Below, in pieces: positions 1-14,577 of a stretch of 64,000 bases of DNA. Under the pieces are notes generated by a model. It saw only the letters and a program-made list of their open reading frames with translations. It did no database searches and was not told the origin of the DNA. Source of the DNA: Penicillus capitatus (taxonomy: Eukaryota; Chlorophyta); assembly GCA_965649825.1 (NCBI GenBank), contig OZ287708.1:558001-622000 (forward strand), read 5' to 3'. Both the position numbers and the translations under genes were made by a program. The stretch's first letter is position 1. The number at the start of each line of letters is the position of its first letter.

Positions 1-1
1 T

Positions 2-151
2 CGTCTGGCAGATAACGAGAAACGAAATCGAAAGGAGCAACATCAAAGGCGCAGACGGTCTAAACACGATCGGCAACGATCGCGCTCGTCGACATCTTAT
101 CCAGACTCTGGCATAAATCTTCAGACACCGTTCTTTTCTAAGGGAATTTGT
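2..151 (+). other. Arg/Ser-rich open frame running in from the left edge
   Basis: A reading frame open from the window edge ends at a TAG at 149-151 and is rich in Arg, Ser, Gln and Lys. The SFI1-like gene that follows also begins with an RS/RD-rich stretch. This may therefore be an upstream exon of that gene or the end of a neighbour. I could not find a clear splice pair joining it to the next frame. Confidence 0.25.
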
Positions 152-153
152 CG

Positions 154-3100
154 ATGCTAGATGGAGAATCATCAGACGTCCGATCATCGTCAGACTATTC
201 GGAAAGAAGTGAAAAAAGAAAACGCGGACAAATCGGAAAAGATCGACAGTATCAGAGGCGTCGAAAGTACTCCAGTCGGCGGAGATCAAAGAAAAAACGA
301 TCGCGAGATCGATCGAGTCGACATCGATCGTCCAGTCGAGATCGACGCAGAAGAGACTCCTCTCGCGAAACGTTGACATCGGGATTCACCTCCGACAAGC
401 ACTCACGATCTATCGCGGAATTTGAAGACATTAGCGAATGGGGAAGAACAGCCGTTCCTGAATTCTATGCATTCAAAGGAAAGCCCGATAGTAAAGATTC
501 ACTGAGCAGCGGATTGACACCCCGAGAACGATTTCCGGCAAAACGCGAGTGGGCATCGGAAGATGCTTACCGTTCTCTCGCACATCGTTCGCTTGCATAC
601 GGCGCAGCAGCAGCGATACCTGGCGGATCTTACAATGGAGATGATCTCCCAACCCGCGTTGCATATGAGCATCTGAGGGCACTGGCAGGTATGGCAGGAA
701 AAGTACAGGATGCGATCTTGCATAATAAACTCGTCTTCGAGAAGCGCATTATCCACCAAGAGCAAGCAGAGTGTCGAAAGGCTCTTTTGACTTGGCATCA
801 TGTGCTTATCAGACGGCAGACAAAACAAAACATTCTAGCCAGAGCTGTCCGTCGCATCAGCCGCAGCATCATGTTCCGAGTGTTTGATGCGTGGCGGAAT
901 TTGATCAGTGTGCGAGATCGAACGACCAATAGACTCAAGAAGGTCTTAGCCAATGCATTCTTACGGTGGTGCGTGACGATCATATGCTTCATCGATGTCA
1001 GGCTGCTCAGGTTAAGAGAAAAGGCCAATTGAAGAGATGTTTCAAAGAATGGCTACGCGTCTGTGTGGATCGGTCGTGGAAGGCACAGCTGAAGACACGG
1101 GAACTCGAAATCTTAAACATGAGAGACAAGCTGCGACAGCAGGCCAAACGCCATGTGCTTTTTTTCAGCAGGCAACGATACAAACGGCTTCTCAGTGCTT
1201 GGTATGAAATCGCATCGAGCGAAAGAACCAAGAAGACGAAAATCGATCGTGCAAAAAAGAGCTACGAACAGAGACTGTGCTTCAGCGTCGTCACAAACTG
1301 GTAAGCTGCATCGCGATCGACTTCAGCTCACCACTCTCAGGCTGGGTTACATGGAATGCTGCCTACAAACGCGACGTCTGCTGTTAAAAGCGACAAAGAG
1401 GATCCAATGGCTAAAGTCACGCGTCCTGTTGCATTGGTGGCTGGACTTCGTTACACAGCAGAAACAGAACCGCGTTTTATTGGCTGAGATAACGGAGAAT
1501 GCACAACAATCGCGAATAAGAAGAGCACTTGTGCAATGGATCACTATTCATCGAAGCGATTCAGATCGATTGCGTCATGTCCATCGATGGAAATCGTCAT
1601 TGAAGGTAAATCGTCGTCCTTCGCAGCGCGCGCGTTTTATCGATCTTCTCGTCTCCGTCTCACATCGTCCCAAATGAAGCGTGCGATTGGCGAATCCCTT
1701 CTGGGACATTCTCCGAAAGCGATCCATGCACTGAAGAAAGCTAAGGCGACCGACGAGGGATCGACGAGTCCCGCTGTCGCATCTCTGCCCACAGTGCATA
1801 CGCTGAAGAGCGTCATCTTTGGGAAGCTCGAAAAGCGTTACAAACGTTTCTTGACCGATGTCGTTCTCGACGAATCTGGCGAAACGGTGGTGGCGCATTG
1901 TCCGAACACTGGACCTCTACTCGGTCTGATCGACAATCCCTCTCCGGCTGTTTTGCTCAGCAAGAGTGCAGATCCAAAACGCAAGTGCCCTTACACTCTG
2001 GAAGCGATTCGACGCGAAAAAGGAGCGGAATCTTCGTGGATCGGAATCCATAGCGCCTTGGCCAATAAAATGGTGCACTCTATGCTAAAACAGAAACAGA
2101 TTCCAGAATTCAAGGACTATGATACTATCCGAGCTGAGGCCGTATACGGTAAAGACAAGAAATCCAGAGCCGATTTTCTGTTGAGCACTTCGGAAGGCGA
2201 CCGCTGTATCTATGTCGAAGTGAAAGCTATTACATACTCTGAAGAGAGGGATGGTGTCGAGGTCGGACTCTTCCCTGACACCAAAAGCACACGTGCCCAG
2301 AAGCATCTGAACGAACTTATGCATATCAAGAAAGAGCGAGCGGAGGTCGCTTGTGTGTTTGTGGTACTCGGTAACCCGTGCAACCTGGTCCGCCCATTCA
2401 AAGAAAAGGACGCCAAATTCGCAGAGCTTTTGAAGAAAGCGCAGGATGCAGGCGTCATCATGATCGGCATCGGACTGGAATTAGCTATCACGAGCGAAAG
2501 CGATTGCGATTTCGTGTTCAAGCGCTTCCTCGATGTCAAAGCAGATCGCACATGATGAGCATCGATCGTGTGCTCTAGGTGAAAGTTTTTTGTGTACTCA
2601 GAGAACGATCAAAGTATAAGAAGAAGATACGAGCCATCTTAAATGAATGCGATGCAAAACATCAAACAGAACGCTCTGCGCGATGCTTCAAGAGATGGAC
2701 GGCTTTCGTGAGAGATGCCCGAGAGGGTCGATGGCTCGAGAAGATCGAAATGGCCTCGACCGAGATCGACAAACTCCGATCGGAAAACGCACGTCTCCGT
2801 CGCGATAACGAGCGCTTTGTCCGTCTGATCGACAGCGGCGAATGGGGACGTGGTCGCATCGACGAATTGAAACGGGTACCCCCTCCTTTGTGCTGACTCG
2901 CCACAAGAAGCAACGGAACGTCGAACAGGCTGGCGAAGTGCTGAAGTCCGAACGCGATGCTCTGGATGGCTTGGTACTCACTTTGCGTCGCGAGTACGAG
3001 GCGATGCAGACAGCCAAACAACAACAAGAGCAGGAACTGCGCGATCTCAAACACAAAGTCGTCTCTGGTGGAGCCAGATCTCCGGCGGCGCGAAACAAGA

Positions 3101-3309
3101 TGCTGGTTCGCGGAGCATCAAGCTTCAATTCGTTAGTCCGGGCGCTAAAGCAGGATTTGATCGATCATACAGAGACGGCGAAAAACCCGAGTTTGATGCT
3201 CGAAATCGATAAGATGGCAATGGACAAAGTTCACGTCTTTCCGGATGGAGAACTGAAAATTGAAGCCGTCAAAAAAGCAAACGAAACATCGACGCCCTCC
3301 TTTCGGTAA
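154..3309 (+). CDS. SFI1-like centrin-binding repeat protein, about 683 aa, five exons
   Basis: Exons that keep phase are 154-972, 1011-1300, 1341-1605, 2579-2875 and 2929-3309. The N-terminus (about residues 1-75) is an Arg/Ser/Asp-rich low-complexity segment. The middle carries repeats with a Trp about every 30 residues in contexts such as LLTWHHVLIRR, VFDAWRNLI, CFKEWLRVC, LLSAWYEIA, LLHWWLDFV and CFKRWTAFV, the hallmark of Sfi1 repeats that line up centrin at basal bodies and centrosomes. The C-terminal third is a charged coiled coil (heptads around RLRRDNERF and LRREYEAMQ). The introns are 38, 40, 973 and 53 bp. The third encloses a complete SfsA gene on the same strand. The start at 154 is the first ATG of the frame, but an upstream exon is possible. 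Family assignment is by repeat pattern, not full-length similarity. Confidence 0.7.
1674..2555 (+). CDS. sfsA: SfsA family protein (nuclease-like), nested in an intron of the SFI1-like gene
   Basis: A single exon of 293 aa. After about 58 extra N-terminal residues it reads as SfsA from end to end: LEKRYKRFLTDVVLDE, then VAHCPNTGPLLGL, PKRKCPYTLE, a block around IPEFKDYDTIRAEAVYGK, and the RADFLL...CIYVEVK segment, followed by LFPDTKSTRAQKHLNELM and VACVFVVLG. The D...E-x-K pattern (RADF, then VEVK) matches the PD-(D/E)xK-like core proposed for SfsA. SfsA is mainly bacterial and cyanobacterial and is known as a DNA-binding regulator-like protein of sugar fermentation; its true reaction is unsettled. 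It ends in two consecutive TGA codons, 23 nt before the host acceptor at 2578. An organellar or bacterial origin is likely. The N-terminal extension is not obviously a transit peptide. Confidence 0.85.
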   Translation: MKRAIGESLLGHSPKAIHALKKAKATDEGSTSPAVASLPTVHTLKSVIFGKLEKRYKRFLTDVVLDESGETVVAHCPNTGPLLGLIDNPSPAVLLSKSADPKRKCPYTLEAIRREKGAESSWIGIHSALANKMVHSMLKQKQIPEFKDYDTIRAEAVYGKDKKSRADFLLSTSEGDRCIYVEVKAITYSEERDGVEVGLFPDTKSTRAQKHLNELMHIKKERAEVACVFVVLGNPCNLVRPFKEKDAKFAELLKKAQDAGVIMIGIGLELAITSESDCDFVFKRFLDVKADRT

Positions 3310-3638
3310 CCGACTCTGTTGACGGTGAGAATACCTATCGATGGATAGCCCAATCTTACATCCTGTCATGCCCGTACAGACGAGTATCGCAACGATAAGG
3401 ATGGTTCTAAAAGAATAAGCAATTCTCGTTCTCGGACATATTCCACTCCCTCCACGTATTCGTGCACAAAGACATCTGAATAGCACAGCATTCTTTTAGT
3501 CGAGACAATCTCATTGGCTAAAAACAGAAGCCTTTTGCGATTTCCGATGGTTTGTTTGGTATCGATATGTGTCTTTTACATCAAGATCAGTATGCTTTCG
3601 TGAACGAGCTATCGTTTCGATCACGTCGGACGGTGTTT
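3310..3638. other. Intergenic, between two converging genes
   Basis: This stretch lies between the 3' ends of the SFI1-like gene (plus) and the Kazal gene (minus). I see no further coding signal or structured RNA in it. It must hold both 3' UTRs and polyadenylation signals. Confidence 0.5.
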
Positions 3639-5421
3639 TTACCATTGCATTGTTACAATGACTCCAAGGAACGTGACAGTAGAACATACGGCTGCCAAAG
3701 AGACACACGAAGCGCCCGATTCTTCGTGGTAGTAACACGGTCTCGTGTCCGTAACTCCGGTACAACGCGCATGACAAGCGCTTGCGTATTCTTCTCCAGA
3801 CAACGCACTGCAGATCGGTTTGTTTTCTCTGCAATTCTCGAGACACACGCGAAGCGATTGACTCTCCTACAACAAGACTTTTCGATCGGGACGTTATCCA
3901 TCTTCTGTGGCGTGACCTTGGAACCCGAAGATTCTGAAGATCCTTTAAGGACAATGCGGAGTTCATCGAGAAGAGCCTTGTTATTTCCTGTCGCCCTCGC
4001 TGCAATGATTTCCAGTTGTGTTATGACGATCGGTGAAAGTCGCGTTCTCGCTTCCATCATACGTTCCTCATCGGAAAGAATCTCTCTATATCAGACGCAT
4101 CAGTAAGATTGATCTAGTATCGATCGATCGAGTTGTACTTTGCACGTTCGAGTTCATCATCCGTGATCTGTTCACCCATAATGATCTTGTAGGCCATGAG
4201 CATCAACTCTGGCGGAAAGGACGCAACATCCACGCCAAGTTGCTGAAACGTCGCCGCGACTTCTGGCGGCAGTGCGGGCTCAGGTGCGGATTGTGGGCTT
4301 GGGGGAATTGCCAGATCTGACGGCGGTGCAAAATTGTACGTATCGATGATATCAACGACCGATGGTTTGAAAGTACCCGACGCCTGTCCATCTAACACTT
4401 CGATCTTGGGCTCTTCGACGATCGGTCCGTCGCCCGAGAGAACAAAGTCGACCACAAGAGATCCGCAATCGAGTACATCATCGACACCCTATTCGATACA
4501 GATCACTCGCCGCCTATGCGGATCGAAACTCACGAGACACTTGGCGTAACACGGAGACGTATACTGTCTGCCGTCAATGTCGCAGACGGGATTGACATCC
4601 TTCTTCGTCTGTCCGCAGCCGCATCCAGCTTTCCAGGAAAGAGGCGCATGTTTTTCGTACAGAACGAAGGGATCTCTTTCCAACACGACCGTTTGGAAAA
4701 CGGGATAGCAGTGCTCCACGACGTTGGCTCCTTTGCACTTCGCGACGCAGTAGTTCGTGAACCAATATCCATTGTAATCGCACACGGGATCAAAATGCGA
4801 TGGGCACACGCATTCTGCTGCCACCTCTTCGACGAAACGCTCTTCGTCGGTGGCGCCATGCGGCTGTTCTTTAGGATCTTCGATCGGTTCCTTGACGTTC
4901 ACCATCGGATCCGGAATCGCCGTCACGTATTCTTGAATACAGCCTGGAACGTTTTCCTTGTCGAAAGGGCACTGGCTTAACCCCAATAACGACGTTAGCG
5001 ACACCCTGATGGAAGTTCGAGTGTGCCGATCTCAGGGATCGTCTGTGTGTTGTTACCCGACAGCGGCGAGAGGCGATGCAAGGGTAATCAGGCAAGCTTG
5101 CAGTATTGACTGTGCGCCGGCGAAGCCTCCGGTCGATTCCAGATCGAAGCCGGAGGAGCGCAGGGCTGGGATAATGACGTCGGTCAATGAACACAAACAG
5201 GCATCACAGGAAGCAGATTTCGATGAATCCAGGTTATCTAGATAATACAGATCGTCTTTTCAATTGAAGGAATTCTCAACGAGACCGCAAAATTGCTTGA
5301 CGCCGGTGAAGCTGATTGTGCTTGCTCTCTGAGGGGAGATCGGGCATTGCTTCCCAGCGACTTGTACAGTGATAAGAAAGAAGAGCGATGATAAACATAA
5401 AATCGGAGCCGGATAACACAT
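3639..5421 (-). CDS. Secreted multi-domain Kazal-type serine protease inhibitor
   Basis: Six exons keep phase: 5421-5286, 5237-5057, 5005-4534, 4488-4139, 4085-3917 and 3866-3639, with introns of 45-53 bp. The first exon encodes a signal peptide (MCYPAPILCLSSLFFLITVQ, ending near VAGKQC). Three Kazal-like modules follow, each with the C-x-C...PVC...Y...C...C spacing: CVCPSHFDPVCDYNGYW, CGCGQTKKDVNPVCDIDG (its last Cys is restored by the intron 3 splice) and CLENCRENKPICSALSGEEY. A Pro-rich linker separates modules 2 and 3. The protein ends in a hydrophobic tail (CSTVTFLGVIVTMQW) that could be a membrane or lipid-anchor signal. Kazal proteins block subtilisin- and trypsin-like proteases outside the cell. 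Target specificity is unknown. Confidence 0.75.
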
Positions 5422-6055
5422 CTTGATCTCCAAACGTATCGACCACGTAGCTCGATCGGGTGCGCCAATCGTCGGAATCGGAGGCGGCATCGATTTCGAA
5501 GCCATTCGACAGAGTAAATCGTCTTGGAGGAATCGAGAAGCTCACCGGCAACAATCACTGACTGTCAAACGACTTCGACGGATTCGTCTAAGGCAGATAA
5601 GCAGGTTCACAAACGCAGCTTACGAGACGCATCGGCATGATACGATCCAGCAATATAGTAGCGATGTATGGAACACCGTGGCGGTTTCAAAGTGAAATGC
5701 AATGGCCATATCTGGTTTAAGAGAAGAGACTAACGCCGAAGTATCTGTCCAGTTGCATTCGCCTCTAACAGAATCGTCGTGCAATACAAGTTGTCTCTGC
5801 CGCGCAGCACTTGTTAACTAAATGATCCAACTGTTCAAGAAGATCTGCTTATTCTTCTTTGTCGACATTCATAGAACGATGCTGAATTCTGTGGTTTGAC
5901 GTGGGACACTTGTTCGCACAGGTGTGATTGTTTCTTATCCTTTTTAACAGCCGAAAGATGTGATTTCGGGAGGTATTCACTCGCTCATACACAAAACCTC
6001 GAATAGACATGCGTTAAAGAATCCGTTGAACAAGGTTGTTTTCAACAAAAGGATT
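5422..6055. other. Intergenic and promoter region of the Kazal gene
   Basis: About 630 bp separate the Kazal start from the end of the presequence protease gene; both genes are on the minus strand. Short open frames occur here but none has family character or splice support. The Kazal promoter and the protease 3' UTR should lie within it. Confidence 0.4.
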
Positions 6056-9000
6056 TTAGATGATCTTGTGAATCTTCCAAAATCCAGGTTTCTCTTTGTT
6101 GACCTCCTCTGCCTTTTCTGCAGAAGTCACTGCAACAACGCGTGCTTGATCGCCCTTTAACGCATCCAGTTTCTCTCCGAATCGCACAAAATCTTCTTTG
6201 GTCGTGCCCAGCAGTTCATCTCTTCGTTGCTGTCTCCATTCATCTGTGATTCCGACAAAATGGCGAACCATGGCAGTGTTTCCTTTAGCATCAGGCAACT
6301 GATAGGCATCTACACTGCCGATGGCTCCGACGATGGCCGTTACTAGAGCGTCTTCGTCCATCTCTGTTGTCTTTAGGAAATTGGCGGCATCCTCGTAGGC
6401 CTTGATAGATTCCATCAGATTGGGATCTCTGTACGAGACAAAGGTACAGACACCAGACTGCGAATCCAATGACGTCATGCAACCGTAAGCACCACCCAAG
6501 ACTCTCACACGGTCCCACAGCCACGTTCCAAAGAGATGCTTTGTCACAACAGATGATGATCCATGGACTTTGAAATCGGTCGCTTTGAAGAAATTCACTC
6601 CCTTGCCAACGTAATTCACCTGAGTTGGAATCGTGAATGCCTCGTTCTCTGCAGGAAGGAGGACATTCCATTTCTGTTTTTCCAGACTTGGAGAGGGAAG
6701 AGCGGAAAGCAGAGCATCCACATGTGGCTGTGCTTCGGATATAGTCTCCTTGTCTGCTGTCATGTTCACCGTGCAGTTATTCGTGCAGATCAGATATCGT
6801 CGGCACTCCTCCAGCTGCTGCAGAACACTTGGCCAGTCTTGATCGACACGTTGTACGAGATCTCTAATAAATGTAATGTAAGAGATGCCAGACATCCGCT
6901 CGTTGACGGCATCGGCTAAACATTGCTGTGCAGCCAGGCGCTTGACGGCGAAGCTGTGGCCGGCTCTGGAAATGGAGCTCTCCAATCCAGACTTGGTTTC
7001 CAACACCATCTGCTTGAAGCGCTCCTTGTCATCCAACTTTGCACTGAGCAAAATCTCTTTGATGATATCCATTGTGTCCCCAATTTTATCTTTCATGGCT
7101 TTTCCGGAGATCAACATTTTCGCGACGGGTTCCTCCGAATCGCGCTTGCTCGTAACCAAAGAAGAAGCGCTGACGCCACCCGTCTTTTGTCCAATCAACT
7201 CAATGAGTTGCACGAAGTCGCGCTTTTTAGTGCCCATCTCTGTCAGACAATCGCAAAACAGTGGCACCATGGGCAAAAGCTCCTCTGGCAGGGATGTCAT
7301 ATCCAATGCCAAGGTAAAGTAAAGAATATCGTTCGTAAAGAGATCGTGTGTTAGATAAGTGACAGACCCTTCCTGTCGGACCTCCGTCGGAATCTTCTGA
7401 GCTTCTTTGGGCAGGTCAGAGAGTTTCAACAGGGGAACACACTTGAGATCCTCTGGCGAATCGGGTTTCTCTTGGCGTTCCTTGAGGATCTTGGTCAACT
7501 GCACTTGCTCCTGTAGATCCTGTTCAGTCATTTCTGCTTTGATTTGAGCCAACTTCTCCTGCTCAGTCTTCAGCTTTTTTGCCGCCATTTCTGTATCCGG
7601 CTGCATCTCTAATGTGATCCTGTGTTTGTTCCCCAGCAGAAATGTCTTGATCAGTTCTCCGAAAACATCCTTCCCGGAGGCTAACTGATCTTTCAACTCC
7701 TGTAAAGGCTCTTCCCACTGGAGGTTCTCGATGGGATCTCTCTCGTAATTCCATGCTTCGTTGGCGCGCATCATGAGTGAGAGTCCACGAGGGTATCGAC
7801 CTGTGTTGTTCTCTCTGAGACTGAACTCGATCGTGTTCATTGCGGCATCAATCGCGTCTTGAGAAAAGCCTTCTTTTGCCAGACGCTCCAATTCTTCGAT
7901 GATGATGCCTTCCACTTTGCCAGCATTCTGCGACTCCACTCCCTTAAGGCCAACGTGGAAAGTGGGTTGTCGCATGCTGTCATCCAATCCGCCGCCGACG
8001 ACAGACTCCCCGAGATTGCTGTCCGTCAGACGCTTATAGAGTGGCGCAGCAGGTGTCCCCATTAACAAGTGATTGAGAAAGGACAGGGCGAGTTGCGTTT
8101 TAATATCCAGGTGGTCTTCAGACAGTAACCAATGGAGAGAGGCAAATGTCTTGTCATCCTCTCCGGCAGCATAGGCGTCCACGATTTTCTTCGGCTCAGA
8201 AAAGAACTTCTGCTGATCGATCTCAGAATCGATTTTCTTCTTGGAAAACTGCTCGAGATAGTCATTAAGAATCTCCAGTCGTTTAACAGGATCGTCGTTT
8301 CCAGAAAACCAAATCTTGGCATTGCTTGGATGATAGTAGGTGTCGTGGAACTCCTGTAGAGAAGATGAGCTGACGGTTAGGGAACGCCACACCAGTTGAG
8401 TACTCCTTACCTTAAATTGCTCAAAGTTAAGATTCGGGATGTCCACTGGATCGCCGCCGCTCTCATGCCAATATGCATTGTCAGGAAAGAGCAGCCGTTC
8501 GCCTCGCAACGCATGAACCTGATCAGGCGATGAGAAACTGCCTTTCATTTCATTGAAGACAACACCCTTGTACGTCAAGGGATTGTCCACTTTATCCAAC
8601 TCATAATGCCATCCCTCTTGTGCAAAGATCAACGGATCCCTCAAGCAATTTGGAAAGAACACAGCATCCAAGTAGATGTCGACGAGATTGTAAAAGTCTT
8701 GGACATTGCACGATGCTACGGGATAACACGTTCTGTCAGGAAATGTCATTGCATTGAGAAATGTCTGCAAAGATCCTTTGATCAGCTGGACAAATGGCTC
8801 CTTGATGGGATACTTTCGACTTCCACAGAGAACAGAGTGTTCCATAATGTGTGGAACACCTGTGGAATCACTCACAGGCGTTCGAAAGCTAATCGAAAAA
8901 CATTTGTTCTCATCTTCATTCACCACAGACAACAGTTCGGCGCCTAAAACGTAAAGGGTATCACACGTGAACGTATGATGAAAGCACCACGACCTGTTTT

Positions 9001-9377
9001 CTTGTGGACGTAGTAGAGGACGTCGGAATCGTATTCTTTGACGTATTCACGGCGAGTTAGCTCAAAGCCGTGTGCTTCTTTAGGGGGATCCATTCGGCGT
9101 CGTTCGAGTGGCGCTGCCGCAACGTTGTACACGCGCAGGGAGGGAGATGCGAGATACGGGACTCTATGTCGGCGTTGGGGCGTTGCCACAACGGGCGTTC
9201 TTATCAAAAACGACGATAAGGGACGTAGTTCGCGTCCGTGAGTCCACCGTGGAAAGGCGCTGATCTGGACCAAACAACAATGGTGCCTTGCTAGCCGTCG
9301 AGGCCACTTGCCTTGGTGACGTGCGTGACAGCGTGGCACCCTGAACGCGCGATTGTTGTTGCGAGTTGTCGAGCCAT
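6056..9377 (-). CDS. PREP: Presequence protease (M16C metallopeptidase, PreP/Cym1)
   Basis: Exons 9377-9321, 9264-8994, 8943-8411 and 8353-6056. The N-terminus (MARQLATTIARSGCHAVTH) plus an Arg/Ser/Pro-rich stretch forms an organelle transit peptide without acidic residues. The mature part begins KEAHGFELTRREYVKEYDSD. The inverted zinc motif HxxEH is present in GVPHIMEHSVLCGSRKYP, with a further conserved Glu in VVFNEMKGSFSSPD. The C-terminal M16C halves are complete. PreP degrades cleaved targeting peptides and other short unfolded peptides in mitochondria and plastids. The last intron (8410-8354, 57 bp) is a multiple of three without a stop, so retention would only insert 19 residues. The start lies 46 bp downstream of the Kelch gene's stop on the same strand. 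Confidence 0.95.
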
Positions 9378-9423
9378 AAAGACGCTACAATCAAGGATTG
9401 GATGATAGTAATGTCTAGGGTTT

Positions 9424-10985
9424 TTATAACGCCATAACGCACGCAGATGCAAATGCTCTGTGTCCAGAAATTTCATCGATTTCGGGTTCGACGATCCACT
9501 GATCGTTGACGAGTCGTTCGATCGGAGCATTCGTCGGATTGGAACCTATCGTCGATCGACCTCCGATCATGTAAAGAACGTCATCCATGACTGCTGCTGT
9601 AGACCAGGCACGTCGGTAATGCATTGGCTGTCCCATACGCCATGCATTCATCCTGATGATAGACAAGTATCGAAAACGGTCGATCGATTGAAGACGAACC
9701 TGAGATCGAAGATCTGAGTCGAGTTCTCGTGCGTCAAGGTTGAATCGGCATAGGGTACAATGCCGCCAAAGAGATAGATGGCATCGCGATGATGTACGCA
9801 GCTGAATGCCGTTCGGCCTTTTGTCGATTTTTTCTCAACAAAACTCCACGTTCCCTACAGGCACTCCTCCGATCTAAGAGCATTTCTGTATGAATCGGTA
9901 TAGAGCACGATGCGTGGATCCAGCATTTCTGTGGATTTATGAATAGAGACATTGTCTTTCATGCCGTCAATGGCATAGAGCATTCCATTCGCCTCGACAG
10001 CGCCAAAATAACAACGCGCTTTCGTCATGCTGTGTGCTGGCATCCACGTGTCTCTGGCTGGATCATAGTATTCGACAATGTTCATCGCCTGTTCTCCGGA
10101 ACGACCTCCCAGCGCATATAATCCAGAGGGGGTATTCAGTAAACAGGGATTGGCACGTGGCATCTTCAGCGTCGCCAAAGGTTTCCAGTTGACCTCTGCG
10201 GAAAAAACACCATGGATAGAGTGCATGGGATATATGATAGATGCTGATACGTGGTTCGGCCATGTTATATTTCCACAGTGCTCCAATCCTGTTGCGTCTC
10301 TGAAAATCTGCTTCGCCGATAACGTAGAGAGATGTGTGACGTGTAGCGACAGCAGGCGACATCCATTCCACACCACAAGGAATAGAAACCACTTCTTGCC
10401 ATGTCTTTGTGTCAGGGATGTACTCTTCAATCTACAAGGACACTGAAATGTAATAACGACACAATATTTGGTCCTTACCATTCTTGCGAAAACACTTGTT
10501 GTCCCTCCAATCAAGTAAAGATGCTCCGTTCCATTCATGACAGATACACTGGAGCGTCGGGGTTGATAGGGTGTTCCGGCCGTCTGCGATGCAGGTAAGG
10601 TCATTTGATGAGGTGGCTGCTTTGCTGATCGAACATGGAGATGTCGAGAACTCTCTCCTGCAGGTTCTCTGCGTGGTGGCGCTTCTGCGGAATGCATTTC
10701 TGTCCGTTCTGCTTTCATTGCGAAAAGCTGATCGATATCTGCCGAAGACAAATCCGTCTGTGTATTCTTATCGACCATTCCCGGACGCGTATCCACCGAT
10801 CGCACTCGACTACAGAGCCGTTCGGCTTGAGCACTCGTCCTATTCGTTGACGTCGTACTTGGGTTCGGGAGGAGGACCGTCAGGAGATGGGCCGGTGCTG
10901 CGAGGTGACGACATCGACGAGAGGTCTGCCAAAGGATGGGGACTTGGCGATGGACAGCGCAAGCTGCGCGACAGCGAACGTCCAT
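9424..10985 (-). CDS. Kelch-repeat protein, N-terminus unresolved
   Basis: After splicing, at least five Kelch blades can be read: EHLYLIGGTTSVF, TSLYVIGEADFQ, GLYALGGRSGEQAMNIVEYY, MLYAIDGMKDNV, AIYLFGGIVPYADS and VLYMIGGRSTIG. Between them are GT-AG introns of about 47-56 bp at roughly 10490-10440, 10290-10205, 9920-9857 and 9715-9665. Kelch propellers usually serve as binding platforms, for example as ubiquitin-ligase adaptors or actin binders. No BTB or F-box is visible. The first 130 residues in this frame are low-complexity, with one charged helix containing KNTQTDLSSADIDQLFAMKA. Minus-strand exons up to about 11292 may belong to the N-terminus. The stop is TAA at 9424-9426, 46 bp before the protease start. 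Confidence 0.75.
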
Positions 10986-11746
10986 TCATGACGGCGAGAC
11001 GTGGATTTGACAGTCGGCTGAGTACGAACCTTCCGGACGCGACACATCTTTCAATCCGCTCGTCTGTTGATCGATCGAACGCTCAGATGATGCGAAGCGT
11101 CGTCGGGCGTCATGCCCTAATTGGAGGGTATCGCCCCCTTACTGCTACCCCACGGCCAATGGGCGCTGTCTCGCGATCTCGTTCAGTCCTCGGGACAACC
11201 TCTCTCAGTTCACTATGCAGCTCCTTTTGTGGAATGACGATTCGAACGCGTTTGCGTCGAGGCACGACTCCTCGTCGACTCGAAGGACTCATCGTTGAAG
11301 CAAATGCCAAAAACAGTCGCGGTGCCCGACCAGGTACGCCAGCGAGATCTGTGGCTTGCAGATGTGATGGATGAGCGGTAGGAATGGGAACAAAGCGCAA
11401 GAGACGCCGAACCTCCGGTTTCCGCACAAGGATGCGAACACCAGGCGGCAGGAGAGTTCTCAAACGTCGTCGAGCAAAAGGACGTCACGTACTGTGCACC
11501 GCGAGTGTGCGTCCTCAAAAGGAGCGCTTCACGAATAAGTACTGATGTTAGAGAGAGAAGGAGACGATTTTTTGTGTAAGGGTTCACGAAACTTTCCAAG
11601 GAAATTATTATTTCCTCTCAGGAGTGTCACATCACACATTCTTGCTACATAAACATACGTTCCCATGTCTTCGGGGACCAGAGATGCACGACACATTAGA
11701 GGAAATGGATGAGGTGTAGCATCTGGAACACGATGAATGAAGTTCT
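10986..11746. other. Unresolved stretch between Kelch and kinase genes
   Basis: Open frames exist on both strands (plus 10571-11374; minus 11463-11110 and 11599-11213), all basic and Ser/Arg-rich with no recognisable domain. The minus frames could be 5' exons of the Kelch gene; one possible start is the ATG near 11292. No choice can be made from the sequence alone. Confidence 0.3.
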
Positions 11747-14494
<2,748 letters not shown>

Positions 14495-14577
14495 CTTCAA
14501 CGCTACGCCGTAGCAAATCTACACGCAAGATAGGCGATGGCTTTGCGCGGTCTGTACGACGCAGCCGTAGCGAAATC
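14495..14577. promoter_or_regulatory. Very short divergent promoter (kinase / RING gene)
   Basis: Only 83 bp lie between the start codons of the minus-strand kinase and the plus-strand TOPORS-like gene. Both core promoters and 5' UTRs must fit in or overlap this interval. No TATA box stands out. Confidence 0.5.

Noticed and set aside
10571-11374. 267-codon plus-strand open frame over the Kelch N-terminus
   Set aside because: It overlaps minus-strand Kelch exons, has no domain, and is rich in the Arg/Ser composition that antisense frames show here. Kept only as an unresolved region.
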